Assembly: GCF_008728515.1 (NCBI RefSeq)
Contig: NC_044984.1
Span: forward strand, 125,979,349-126,043,348
Reading direction: 5' to 3'
Source: Papio anubis
Lineage: Eukaryota; Chordata; Mammalia; Primates; Cercopithecidae
DNA: 64,000 nt
Part shown: positions 22,666 through 33,002 of the stretch, one piece after another
How positions within the stretch are numbered: position 1 is the stretch's first letter
How the letters are laid out: every line of letters starts with the position of its first letter
Notes under the pieces: generated by a model
Databases searched by the model: none
Told to the model about the DNA's origin: nothing
Seen by the model: only the letters and a program-made list of their open reading frames with translations
Position numbers and translations under genes: made by a program

Positions 22666-23509
22666 TCCTGTGTCTGGGACGGAGCTGAACTGGACGCCAC
22701 GCAGTCCTGCAGTGCTGAGTGGGTGGAGGAGGGGCCGAGGCCTGGGGATGTGGGTGGGGACACCCCGCTGGGGAGGGGCTGGGCAGAGAGGGGCAGGGTG
22801 AGCAGGACCGGCCAGGACACGGAGAGAGCCTCGCTGGCAGAGGGCACAGGGGTCAGGGCCCGTGGGGAGGCTGCGGTGTCCTGGGATTAATGAGGTCCAG
22901 CAGGGCTGGGAGAAGGTTGGGGGAGATGGACCCCAGGCTCAAGGGTCAGTCCCCTGAGGACTGAACTCTGCCCGCTCTTTCTCTTGCCCAATTCTTTCCT
23001 AAGAGTCCTGGGGAGTCACATCCTACAAACCACAGAATCTCATGAAATGGGTTTTTCCATTCACCTGTATAATGGGGGTCACCTTCCAGCCTGACTGTGG
23101 TGCAGCTCATGGGACAGACAGCAGACCCCTCCTCTTAACCCCAGCACCCCTTCCCCGGACTCCAAGGCTTCAGACAAAGCTTGGCTCTCTCAGCCAACTC
23201 AGAGCTAAAGAATCCTGGAAACCCACCGGTGACTGGTAAGCCCCGGCCTCCCGAGGTCCCGCCTTTGCGGGCTGAGCCAGCGCATCCCTTCCCTGCATGG
23301 ATTCGTGATTGTACCTGCAGGCCCTGTCTCTCTGCAATGCATGAAACCAGCTGTAACCAGCCCCTGGGGCACTCCCAGAAACTCCCCAGCCTGTGTTCTC
23401 TGGGCTGTGGGCACGCACACTGGCTCAGAATAAACCTCTTTCAATAGTTTGGTAGAATTTGGTTTTTCTGTCATTAGCTTTCAGGGCGCTGTCTGTCTCA
23501 GTGCTGAGT

Positions 23510-23692
23510 GTGAATGAGTGTGTGTGTGTGTGACCTTGCATGCGTGTGAGAGGGAATGTGTGAGCACGTGTGAGTGTGAGCATGTATGTATGTGAGCGTG
23601 TGAGTGTTCATGAGTGTGCATGGATGAGACTGTGTGTGTTGTGTGTATATGAGTGGTGCGTGTGTGAGAGAGAGAGAGTGTGTGTCTCCTGC
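23510..23692. repeat. TG/GTGA-rich microsatellite, left copy
   Basis: Imperfect (TG)n with gtgagtg, gtgagcatgt and gagagagag segments. The right counterpart at 50,030-50,172 differs in phrase order and length. Confidence 0.9.
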
Positions 23693-24559
23693 TGACTCGG
23701 ACACACCATCCCTGCTCTGCCCTGTAAAGTGGGCCTGAGGCTCCCAGGCCATTCTCCCAGGTCCCTGCCCCTGCCCTGGGCCAGGCCACCATCCCAGCTC
23801 ACTGGGCCAACGGCAAGGGCCCTGCCTCTGCAGGTGCCAGACATGATCCCATCACATGGCAGGGCTGAATTCAACCATGGCTCTTGGAAAGGAACAGAGA
23901 GGCCTGCACAGGACTCAGTAGGGACTGAGATGCGGTGGAGATCCTGCCACGCTGGAGGGAGGGAGGGAGGGAGGGCGCTGCCAGAATTCTCATTTCACAC
24001 CTTTACGTTCATCCTGAGATAGGAACGGAGCCCCTGTTTATGGGGCAGAACCACACACCATATGTGGACTCTGTCCTAATGCTGGCACAGAGGGAAAACT
24101 GCTTAGTCAAAATTGCCCTTACAAATCACCCCCAAAACACAATGCTCAACGGTTCTCCAAAATATATACAGAACAGATGTAAACACATTCAGGAAGCAGA
24201 ATACAGACTGAAATGAACAGCGGATAATAAATGGTGTATGTGTTAAATCTAACTTGGCCTTCGATTTGATTTATTTCTCTCATTTTGTCTTGCAAAATGC
24301 ATAGGAATTCCTATAACTCAGGTGTGTATATGTTGAGAATCCAAAGTTGCTGAATCATGGAATGGCCAATCAGAGTCCAGGCTCCCTGAACAGCACTGGG
24401 CAGCCTCTACCTCGCAGGTGGGGAGTCTCACGTCAGCAGAACCAGAAAATCAATAACCACACGCCTCGCAGCTCCACAGTGAGGGCCGCTGGGAGCTGAG
24501 GGGCCTCCTGGGCCAGGCTCTGCTCTGAGCACCTTCCACGCAGGACTCAGTCAGCCCGG

Positions 24560-24632
24560 CAGCCCCGTGAGGTGAGCTGGCTGCTGTCTTCATTTTATAG
24601 AGGAAGAAACAGAGACATTAAGGAACCTGTCC
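24560..24632 (-). mobile_element. MIR trace
   Basis: cattttatagaggaagaaac followed by agagacattaaggaacctg fits the reverse MIR core. It is shared with the right arm (about 47,665-47,735) and truncated by the adjacent LTR. Confidence 0.45.
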
Positions 24633-24636
24633 CAGG

Positions 24637-25345
24637 TTCTCTTAAAATTACAATTGAGGAAATTACGACAGTGAAAGAAATCAGACCTAACCGACTCCAT
24701 CTTGCTTGTAATCTTTAAGCTGTCCTCGTTCATTCCTGGGCATAGGCTGAACTAACACGGGGAAGGAATTCAGTTCATGGTTTGACTCTGAAACAAAATC
24801 GATCAAGGCCCTTTCCCGAAAAGGCCCCCTTCTTGCCTGGGGATGGGTCTGCTTTTGCAGGACTAACAAATTAGCTACAAGATTAGAAATTATGGTTTAG
24901 GGGTCAGGCAGCCTCCGGCTCCAAGAGTCTGAACCTCCCCAAATTGCTCCTGAGAATAACACCATTGTTGTAAAACCTGAGATATTCTGCAGACCCTGCA
25001 CTGGATGATCAGCTGCCACCATCCAGACCGGTAATCTGGCCTAATCAGTTCTGCCATCGCACCCAGGACCAGCAGACAGCAAGAAAATCTCACTTCAACC
25101 CCCTATGATTCCATCTCCAACCTGACCAATCAGCACGCCCCACTTCCCAAGCCTCGACCCACCAAACTATCTTTAAAAACTCTGCTCCCCAAATGCTCAG
25201 GGAGACTGATTTGAGTAATAATAGAACTCTGGTCTCCCGCACAGCGGGCTCTGTGTGAATTACGCTTTCTCCATTGCAATTCCCCTGTCTTGATAAATCA
25301 GCTCTGTCTAGGCAGTAGGCAAGGTGAACCCCTTGGGTGGTTACA
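24637..25345 (+). mobile_element. Solo ERV LTR, 709 bp, left arm only
   Basis: Flanked by a perfect 4-bp duplication cagg (24,633-24,636 and 25,346-25,349). The right arm reads straight through the site near 47,662-47,665 with a single copy. The element contains acctgaccaatcagcac (CCAAT-type), a TATA-like ctttaaaaactctgctcc, and a 3' end of tgataaatcagctctgtc then ttgggtggttaca. A 4-bp duplication fits a class I ERV. The expected 5' TG appears altered to TT. No internal genes. Confidence 0.8.
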
Positions 25346-25721
25346 CAGGGAACACAGGAGTGACAGGGGAGTGGGGTGGGGCCTGTGAGGTCTGGATTCT
25401 TGCTCTGAACTGGCCACACTTGTGTTCAGTCCCCCAGGAGGTCACCTGTGCGTGATTCCTCTCGGTAGCCTCAGTGACACACAACTTGTGAGTGAATGAA
25501 TGACTGAATGAATGACTGAAAGAACAAACCAACACGTGTGGGTCACTGTCCTCAAGTGATGCTCTTTCAGCCAAGCTCACCCCACCCGATCCGGGTTGTC
25601 AGGAGAACATTCTCTGCCCAAAAAATCCACCCCACCTCGGCCAAGACCTCCCTGGGCCCGCGGAGGCACGCCCAGGAGCCCCCTTAATGTTCCACGTGGC
25701 TGAGTTTCCCCCGGTCACCAA

Positions 25722-26915
25722 CGCCAGGCCTGCGTGGCCGGGTTCCCTGGGAGCCTGTGGTGCTCTCTGGGGTCACGGAGCAAGGGCACCTGTGCGACTC
25801 TGCCAGGCCTGGCTGCCCCCTGCTTGTGAGGGGCACTGAGCCTGTTCACTGGTCCTGTGGCCCTGTCTGGAGGTGCGATGCAGAGCCAGGTCCTGAAAAG
25901 AGATGGGCCCCCTGGGGGACTCTGGACTCTCTTTGTGCCCTTCCTGCCAGGAAAGACCCCAGGACCCGTCAGGTGGCCGACGTCTGCGTTGTCTCTGATT
26001 ATTTTATCCACGGTCACCTCAAGTCCGCGCTCCTCATCGCAGACACATGGGTGGGGCTCGCTGTGGGGTGGGCTGTGCCCTGGAATTGTGCTGGTGCCGA
26101 CAGGAGGAAGCCCAGAGCCTCACGGGGTCAGCAGAACCGTCGTCCTGGAAGCTCATGCTGAATGCAGTGCAGTTGGGGACTGGCTGCGCTCATCAGAACC
26201 CCCCAAGGTCATGCGGCAAACACGCCCACAGGGTCAGGACACAAGGGGCTGGGTCCACAACACAGTGTTCCGGTGACAGCTCCAGCCCCGCTCTGGCCAC
26301 GTGTCTCGTAGGTGTGAAACTGTGGGGAACGTTCCCCCACACGTCTGCCCTTCCCTCCCCCTGCTTAGCCCCTGGGCTGACTCCACCTGTGGGGATGCTG
26401 CAGCTGGGGGTCTCTGTCCCCATCCCTCCCAGGCCCAGGCCTGTGCTGAGGTCTCAGGGTCCCGGCCAGCAAGTGGCAAGTCCTGGACCCACCCTAAGCC
26501 ATGGGAGCTGTCTGGTATCAGCCAGTGAGGAAGGGCCCTGACCAGGTGGCCTCATGGTCAGCGTGGGACAGGAACTGGGAGCTGCTGTCAGAGGAAACAT
26601 CTGAGGTGACCCCAAAGTCCACAGAAAATCAGAGAGGCCAGGGCAGGCTCAGTCCAGCCTCACATGGGCAGAGACCCCAGCCTACCTCTCAACCCCTCTC
26701 CACACCCGCCCCGCATATTCTGACACCTGCACCCGGGACGCCCTTCTGCGAATGGCTCCTGAACCTCGGCCTGTGCTGACGACTCAGGGACGCTGGGCTC
26801 TGAGTGGTTCTAGCCAGTCCCCTCCACCAGGGGCCCCAAGTCCCTCGGGCTGGGCTGAAGGGGAGCCCATGGCCAGTGAGGCAGGAGGAGCAGCTCTACC
26901 CTCAGGAGAAGACTC
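25722..26915. other. Left-arm-only block, no gene recognised
   Basis: GC-rich unique sequence with no right-arm counterpart. The right arm passes directly from the match of 25,720 to the match of 26,915 near 47,250-47,285. No repeat family, flanking duplication or domain recognised, so it is either a right-arm deletion or a left-arm gain. Confidence 0.65.
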
Positions 26916-27904
26916 GCTCCCAAGCAGCCCTGGGCCCATCTTAAGCCATGGTGGGACCAAGGCTGGCAGTACCAGGACCCGAGAGCACTGGGGCAGCCCA
27001 GGAAGCCAGGCCTTGGCGGATGGAGAGGCTGCCGCCCCGGGCTCTGCTCAGAGGCTCCTCAGCCTCCCCGGCTGTGTCCAGTGGGCTGACCCTTGGGGTC
27101 CAGGCTGTAAGTCCACTGGCCTCTGCCAGGGTTTGGCCAACAGAGGGCAGAGTCAGGAACGGGAGGAAAGAAGGAGGGGGCGCGGGGTGGGCCCCAAGCC
27201 CTGAGATTTCTCACTGCGTCCTCCACAGCCCAGTGTCCCCGGGACAGCCCTCTGCGCCCCCACCTCCCGCTGACCTGGGCAGGGCCCTGCATACCCCCTC
27301 CCTGCCCCCCAGGGCCATGGCTGTGGCTGTGGCTGCTGTCTGGGTGGCCCTGGGCCCTGCACCTAAACCTGCAGTGAACTCCCCCTGTCCTCTCCTGCCT
27401 CCCATCGAGTCACCTTCAGCCTCCCGAGGAGATCAGAGCAGTGGTGCCAAGGGGCCTGGGTGGGGTGGGGCTCCCTGTGGGCACCGGCTATTCCAAACCA
27501 TGGCCCTGGGGCAGCCTCAAAGGACAGGGGAGGATGCAGGGCCACAGGGTGGAGCTTGTCCAGGGCAGGCAGATAAAAGGCCTCTCCCCACTGGTTCTGC
27601 CTCATTCCTCCACCTGGGACGGGCACAGCCTCCTTCCCATCCCAACCCAGGCCACCCCTCACTGGAGCCACTCAGGGTCCCCTTCCTCCTGCCTTAATGC
27701 TGTTCAACTGCCCTGAAGTATTTGTCCTGGGCTGCGGAGGCCAAAGGCAGAGCCCGACCGGGTGAAATGCAGTTTCCTCCCAGGTCTGGGCATCCCCTGG
27801 TCTCTCATTCGAATTCCATTTCATTTCAGAATTCTGGTTTTCAACACACATCAGTCCTCGCCTCGGGGCAGCAGCTCCTCCCAGCACCCAGGTCAGCTGG
27901 CCTG
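26915..27904. other. Left-arm DNA, low-identity block, no gene
   Basis: Pairs with 46,240-47,250 inverted at roughly 85-88% by eye. The 249-codon open frame (26,948-27,697) has a counterpart in the right arm (46,493-47,245, minus strand), but the two differ at about a third of residues with small indels and show no domain. I do not call it coding. Confidence 0.55.
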
Positions 27905-28544
27905 GAGAGGGCTCCCGCTGGCAGGGCCCAGCTCTCCCTGCAAAGCCATTTAGGAGGAAGGGGAAACTCCCCCAGAGCCCTGTGGGGAGTGAGGCGTTAA
28001 CTCTAGCACGGTCCCTGGTCCTGGGGCCATAAGAGCTCAGGAAGGATATTCCTGCCTCTCAGGGCCTGCTCCTAATCTGACTTGTGAGCTGGAGGCCTCA
28101 GAACTTGGAAAAAAAGAAACACGTCGTTCACGTAACAGAAATCAGATACGTCTTTCTGAGACAGCTCAGAGCCCAAGTGAAGGTGAAAAGTGAATGTCGG
28201 CTTTCTCTTCTTGCTAAAATTTCAAGTTCAGATTTTATGTTCTCAAATAATTTGTCGTGTAGATCAGGTATCTTAGGTCAAAGACGTGCCATGAACGTTC
28301 AGACACAGATGACAAATGACTATGAGAGGAACGGCATGTTGTTTCCTTAACAAATCCCAAGCAGCCCTGACACAGGAACCTCTGGGAGCTGGGCTAGGTC
28401 ATACGAGCAACCAATTAATTAGGCGGTCAGCATCCCTCAGCAGAAGGAAGGAGGTTCCCTGTGCACGCTGGAAAAATAAATCCAAGGGAGCAAGCAGAGT
28501 GGGATGAAGGACCGCCTGGAGATGGTCACAGACTAACCCGCCTA
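27905..28544. other. Left-arm block without homology to the right arm
   Basis: Moderately AT-rich unique sequence. The right arm holds unrelated sequence (44,446-46,230) at the matching place. Nothing recognised. Confidence 0.6.
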
Positions 28545-29589
28545 CGGTATCAACTCAACCCCACCCCAGGAATAAATCAGAGCTGCAGTTGAACCGATCA
28601 ACAAAAGCAAACACACAGAGCCTCCTGTGCTGCCACAGTTCTCACAGCAACTTTCTCTGGGTGTAGACAGCTGTGTGTGGCTGCCTGGGGAATCCGGGGT
28701 CGTGACTTGAGACAGAGGGCAGGACACTCCGGACAGTTCTGGTGTCTAAACGGTGTTGGCCGCCCCTCCTGTGCCGTGCTGGGTCCCAGTGAGGGGAAGA
28801 CGGAGAGGGAGGACTGTCCAGAGTCCCACCACGCGGCGCTGCGACTATAGGAAGAGGAGGGTCTGAGCAAGTCCCCACCATCCAACCTCTGCTCCCCACA
28901 CGGGGCTGGAGCACCTGCCTGAGTCCCCCTCCCGTTCCCACCCACGTCCTGTCAGAACCCACAGGCTGGGGTGCTCAGAGACCCAGAGCCTCCGGGAGGG
29001 ATGGAAACCTCTCAGGACAGACGTCCAGAAAAACGTCACTTCTCTTAACGGCTCTCCTTTCTGGGGCTTCCTCGATTAGGATAACGAGGCTCCGCAAGCT
29101 TCCCTGCCTGCCAAACACAGCAGGTGAAATTTTATATTAGAAACATTCATTTCCTCCCATAGTAGAATTATTTTTAAATTTTACTTTGAAGTGTGGTCTC
29201 TGCTTGAAATACAAGCCTAATTAGATCACTGTGTAATGTATTCAAACCGTAAGAATGAAAAGTGATTTGAAACCTCTCTCTTGTTCCCACACCCTTTATA
29301 ATTCAGCAGTAAACAGCATATTTATGGGAGTGGGTGAACAGTTACCGGGTGCCCCACCAGTGCCAGACATGTATCAGGGACCCTGGGGCTCTGCGAGGAG
29401 CCAAGAAACCCAGGACATTCAGAAGCTCCTGCTTCAGGGGTGAGCACGGCTGGGGAGGCGGGGACGGGATCCAACACCAGAGAGGAGCTGGGGTCTTGCT
29501 GAGCACAGGGATGTCGGGGGAGAGCAGCTGGGGGCTCATCAGAGCAGACAGAAACCTGGGGAGGGGTGTCCAGTCGTGGGTGCTGCGGG
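28545..29589. other. Innermost left-arm block, near-identical to right arm
   Basis: Pairs with 43,378-44,445 inverted. About 3 mismatches in roughly 270 aligned bases at 29.10-29.37 kb. A 14-bp tandem duplication in the right arm (about 44,317-44,342, gtcgccgtgagaaa) is absent on the left. Ends at the assembly gap. No gene recognised. Confidence 0.7.
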
Positions 29590-29689
29590 NNNNNNNNNNN
29601 NNNNNNNNNNNNNNNNNNNNNNNNNNNNNNNNNNNNNNNNNNNNNNNNNNNNNNNNNNNNNNNNNNNNNNNNNNNNNNNNNNNNNNNNN
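29590..29689. other. Assembly gap, 100 N
   Basis: Exactly 100 undefined bases, the usual placeholder for a gap of unknown size. It starts where recognisable left-arm sequence ends, so the inner arm junction is not visible. Open frames through it are meaningless. Confidence 0.98.
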
Positions 29690-32600
29690 CCCTTCGTGAG
29701 CAGCTGGGATTGGGGATGTTTGTTACCGCAGGGCAGCCTAGCATGTCCCGGCCAATTCCCACTTACACGCACGGTGTGTGTTTGACATGGACCAGGACCT
29801 GGGCATCTCTGGGGCTTGTTTCCCCACAGAGCCAAGTCTGCAGGGCACCCAGCAAATAACCCCCAAGTCACTGTTCACGCTGCTCCTGCTTCCCTGGGTG
29901 GCTCCTTCCCCCTGCAGAGCCTCCAGAGCCACGCATGCTCCTTGCTCCAGCCTGAAGCACCCAGGAGGCCCCAGCAGCAGGTTACGACCAGCAACGAGTT
30001 CTGGCTCACGCCGCTGAACCGTGGAAATGAGTCTGGTTTTGATCGATATCCTCAGGGCCTCTGGGCTTGGGTGTGATCAGTTTCTGCCCTCGATAAAATA
30101 GCTGGAGGGGAGAGCTTGCCCCAGACGGATGGACATAGGAAGAAAACAAATTTTCACTGTTTTTCTTTTTGTTCTCTCCACTATTCAGGAAATATTGGTG
30201 CACTGGCAGCCAGAATGTTCCCCAGAGTCACACAGGGCCAGGCATCCAATGCAGCATTGGCTCAGTGGCTGATCCGTCCTTCCGCGCACTCGGAGGCATG
30301 GACAGCCCCAGAAGCCTTCTCTCCTCCCTCCCCAGTGACGCGGTCAGTGCATTTTCAGGTGAGGAACGGCCTGTGTTATCATTGGAGCTTCCTAAGAGTC
30401 CCAGAGTCTGACGTGCCTGCCAGACCCGCCTCGGCCCGGCTCCCTGGGCCCTGCTCCAAGGGGCTTCATTGCTCCTGCCCCGGGTCATCCCTCGGCTCAC
30501 CGTTTCTCAGGGAGGCGTCTTCACATCAGATTTGTGGCTTTTCTGTTAAAATTCTTCACAAACTGGCTGTGCCCTGGCAGGCTTGGCCCAGGGCTAAGCA
30601 GGGGCCTTGTGGAGAGTGAGTCTGGGCTCCCACCAATTCAGATTGTGGGACTTCAGTCTCATCTTCTGTAAAACGAGGATAAGGGTGCCTTCCTCCCGCG
30701 TGGTTGGAGGGATTGTCCGCGGCCGTGTGAGGACATCAGCGCAGCCTGGGGATACACCAGCACTCACTCGGGTGTTGCTGACCCTGGGGAGACGGAAGGA
30801 GCAGCCGACTTGCACAGAGAAGAAAGCAAAACACTCTGGTGGTTAAGGGCACTGCCGCAGTTGCTGTCACAGGGACTGGCGTTCCCTGTCAGGAGGGATA
30901 TGGCTCTGCTGTGAACCAGGCCGAAGGAATTTCATGGCCTCTCAGCTTGGAACGTTGAGAATTTTAAACCTACCCAGATGTTGCACACCTGGCTGTCCCA
31001 GGAAAATTCTCTTTTTTTCTTTTATTTCTTTATTCTTCAATTTGGGCAAATACCTACTTGGAAAAGCAGCGTAAAGCATGTGCTCCCTGCAGCTCCTACG
31101 TGGGGCGGCTGCCCTAGGGTCTTTACAGGGTGTTTGGTGCAAACTGCCTCTGTTGACCAAAGTCGAAACCAATTCTGTCCTTAGCCCCATCAATTCCAAT
31201 TGTGGAAATGTATTCAATAAATGAATTCACACCTGAACAAAATGTACGTTCACACACAGTTGTCGGAAGATTGTCTGGAGACCGGAGAACGCTCTCACAG
31301 GGCCTGGCTGGACACTGCGTGCTCATTCACATCAGGGGGCCTCACGGGTTCCGCACACCTGTGCTGACAGCAGCCACCATGGAACTGTATCTGAGTGAGG
31401 GGCCCTGGAGGGCCACATGTGTGTGAGCTCCCGTCGGCGTAAATGGGGACACAGGCAGGTGCCCCGTCCACCACCTATCCTGTCCCTGCTCAGTGTCAGC
31501 CTCCTTGCTGAGTGCGGTCCCATCGGCAAGTTTTCAGATGAATCAAGGATGCTCCAGGTAGGGCCCCTGTTTCTCCAGGTAGCGCCCCTGTCTATGGGGA
31601 GCTGCCCCTCCTCGGGTGCCTGGAGAGAGCACATTTGTTGAGGGTGGCAGTCAGTATGGCTCAGGTCTCCACACTACCTGCCCCCTGCTTCCCTCCTACT
31701 GAGGCTGGGTGGACTTCGGGGAGGGGAGCCAGTGTTCTTGGGTTCACAGACACAGAGCAGGATGTGGGGACAGAAAAATCCCTGCACAGACCCCTCGGTT
31801 CTTCCCACAGATCCTCTTTTTCGTGCCCAAATCACCTGGACATGCTTCTGTTGCCCTGGCTGGTTCCTAAAGTGGCCCTGATTCCCGCGTCCAGGGCACT
31901 GTCCTCACCACGTGCCTCTTTCCCTGAGGCCAGCCCCGATCCCTGCTGCAGCCCACAGCTGCCCTGCCCAGGGGACTTCAGTCCCAGGTCCACAGCAGCT
32001 CTTGGGGGTCCCACTGGGAAGGCTTGGGTGGGTCAGTCCCATTTCCCAGCATTCCACTAGGGCCTTCCTGGTTAGTTCTGGGGTCGAGACCCCTGTCTCC
32101 TCATCTAGATGGGGACACTGAGGCTCTGGGAGGGAGGTGGCGCTGGGGGGACCAGCAGGAGGTCAGCAGCCAGGCCTGGGCTTGTGTGTTCTTGGGATGA
32201 CCTGGGGCCCTCCTGCCTGGCCTTTGGGGCCTCTCAGTCCAGGTCTGCAGCCACCTGTGGTCCTGAGGGCCACACAGCTCATGGTTTGCAACCCAGGTCA
32301 TTTCTAACTCAGTAAAGCCTGACCTTTGTGGTCAGCGCCATCACTGCCAAAATCAGGTCAAAGGCAGCTCCCTTGTGCACAGAGCAGGTCCACTTCTGCT
32401 GTTGACAGGTGGGAGTCCCAATGTCCTGGGGTCCGATCAGCCACATTCCTGTCTTCATGGCAGGGCCACGCATGCATCCCCCACTCTGCTGATGGACCAG
32501 AGGTCCCCAGACACGGAAGCCAGATGTCACCATGCTGGTCCCTAGAGCAGCCGTGCGGGGCATGGAGCAGCAGAACTCAGAGCTCAGGCAGGGCTGATGC

Positions 32601-32900
32601 GGGAAAGCCGGCCACCCCGTGCTGCGGCCCCCATGGGGGAAGGAGCTCACCTGAAGGGGGCGCTCTTATTGGCTGGGAGCCTCCAGTGACTCCACAGCGC
32701 TCTCCTGAGTTGTGCCAGACACCTTCGAAACAGTCACTGGGCTGAAAAGTGACCAGGCTACGGGGTCGAGCTGTGAAGATGAGTTGGCCGTGGTTGTGGA
32801 TGGCGAGGGAGGGAGCAGCCCCGGCCTGGGCTCTGGCAGCCCTGCTGAGTCCATCTCCCTGAGGATGGGCCGGGCTGAGCCGGGACTGGCACTCCGTGAT
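29690..32900. other. Spacer DNA, no gene recognised
   Basis: Unique sequence between the arms. Apart from a MIR trace at 30,645-30,770, nothing was recognised. I found no partner for it elsewhere in the window. Confidence 0.5.
30645..30770 (+). mobile_element. MIR fragment
   Basis: ctcatcttctgtaaaacgag followed by gataagggtgccttcctccc and ttggagggattg follows the MIR consensus order after the core. Confidence 0.6.
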
Positions 32901-33002
32901 GTGGAGCGGGGCGTGCTGGTGTGGAGCGGGGTGTGCTGGTGTGGAGTCAGGGGGTGTGCTGGTGTGGAGCGGGGTGTGCTGGTGTGGAGCGGGGTGTGCT
33001 GG
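32901..33002. repeat. Minisatellite, 20-bp unit, five copies
   Basis: Five units of gtggagcggggtgtgctggt, one with a small insertion (gtcagggg). Strongly G-rich on the + strand. Translations in His/Pro/Thr or Cys/Trp/Gly-rich frames are repeat products. Confidence 0.93.

Larger units (their letters stand above)
22258..23750 (+). repeat. 1.5-kb block in direct orientation to its right-arm copy (left copy)
   Basis: Unlike the rest of the arm, this block matches 48,743-50,240 on the SAME strand. Both copies start ctgtgtgctcaatg/ctgtgtgctcagtg and end with ctctgccctgtaaag followed by gcctgaggctcc. Identity over 22.5-23.4 kb is about 98-99% by eye. It contains an L2 end, a ttctattctattctatt run, an aataaa near 23,428 and a TG-rich tract. 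It joins the minisatellite on one side and the 23,752 block on the other with no extra sequence. Confidence 0.93.
11426..29589 (+). repeat. Left arm of large imperfect inverted duplication
   Basis: Reading this arm forwards matches reading 61,188 to 43,378 on the opposite strand. Anchor examples: acccagctcatgcagaaatg at the outer end, and the last bases before the gap, which equal the complement of 43,378 onward. Interruptions relative to the right arm are a minisatellite (15,015-15,540), three LTR insertions, a 250-bp segment (18,745-18,990), a flipped 1.5-kb block (22,258-23,750), a left-only block (25,722-26,915) and a non-homologous block (27,905-28,540). Identity by eye ranges from roughly 80% (17.2-17.5 kb) to about 99% (28.6-29.6 kb). 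No gene is recognised anywhere in the arm. Confidence 0.95.

Noticed and set aside
22615..23447. Open frames conserved between 22.6-23.4 kb and 49.1-50.0 kb
   Set aside because: DNA identity is about 98-99%, so any frame would be conserved. No domain or codon-level signal.
23424..23480. Shared aataaa followed by ctctttca and a tttggtttttctgtc tail, possibly an LTR 3' end
   Set aside because: It resembles the ends of some LTRs, but I could not define a 5' boundary or flanking duplication, so I did not annotate an element.
26948..27697. 249-codon frame with a right-arm counterpart at 46,493-47,245
   Set aside because: Sequence similarity comes from the duplication. The two translations differ at about a third of positions with indels, the same as or worse than the DNA, so there is no sign of protein-level constraint.
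29322..29871. Open frames crossing the N gap
   Set aside because: They depend on undefined bases.
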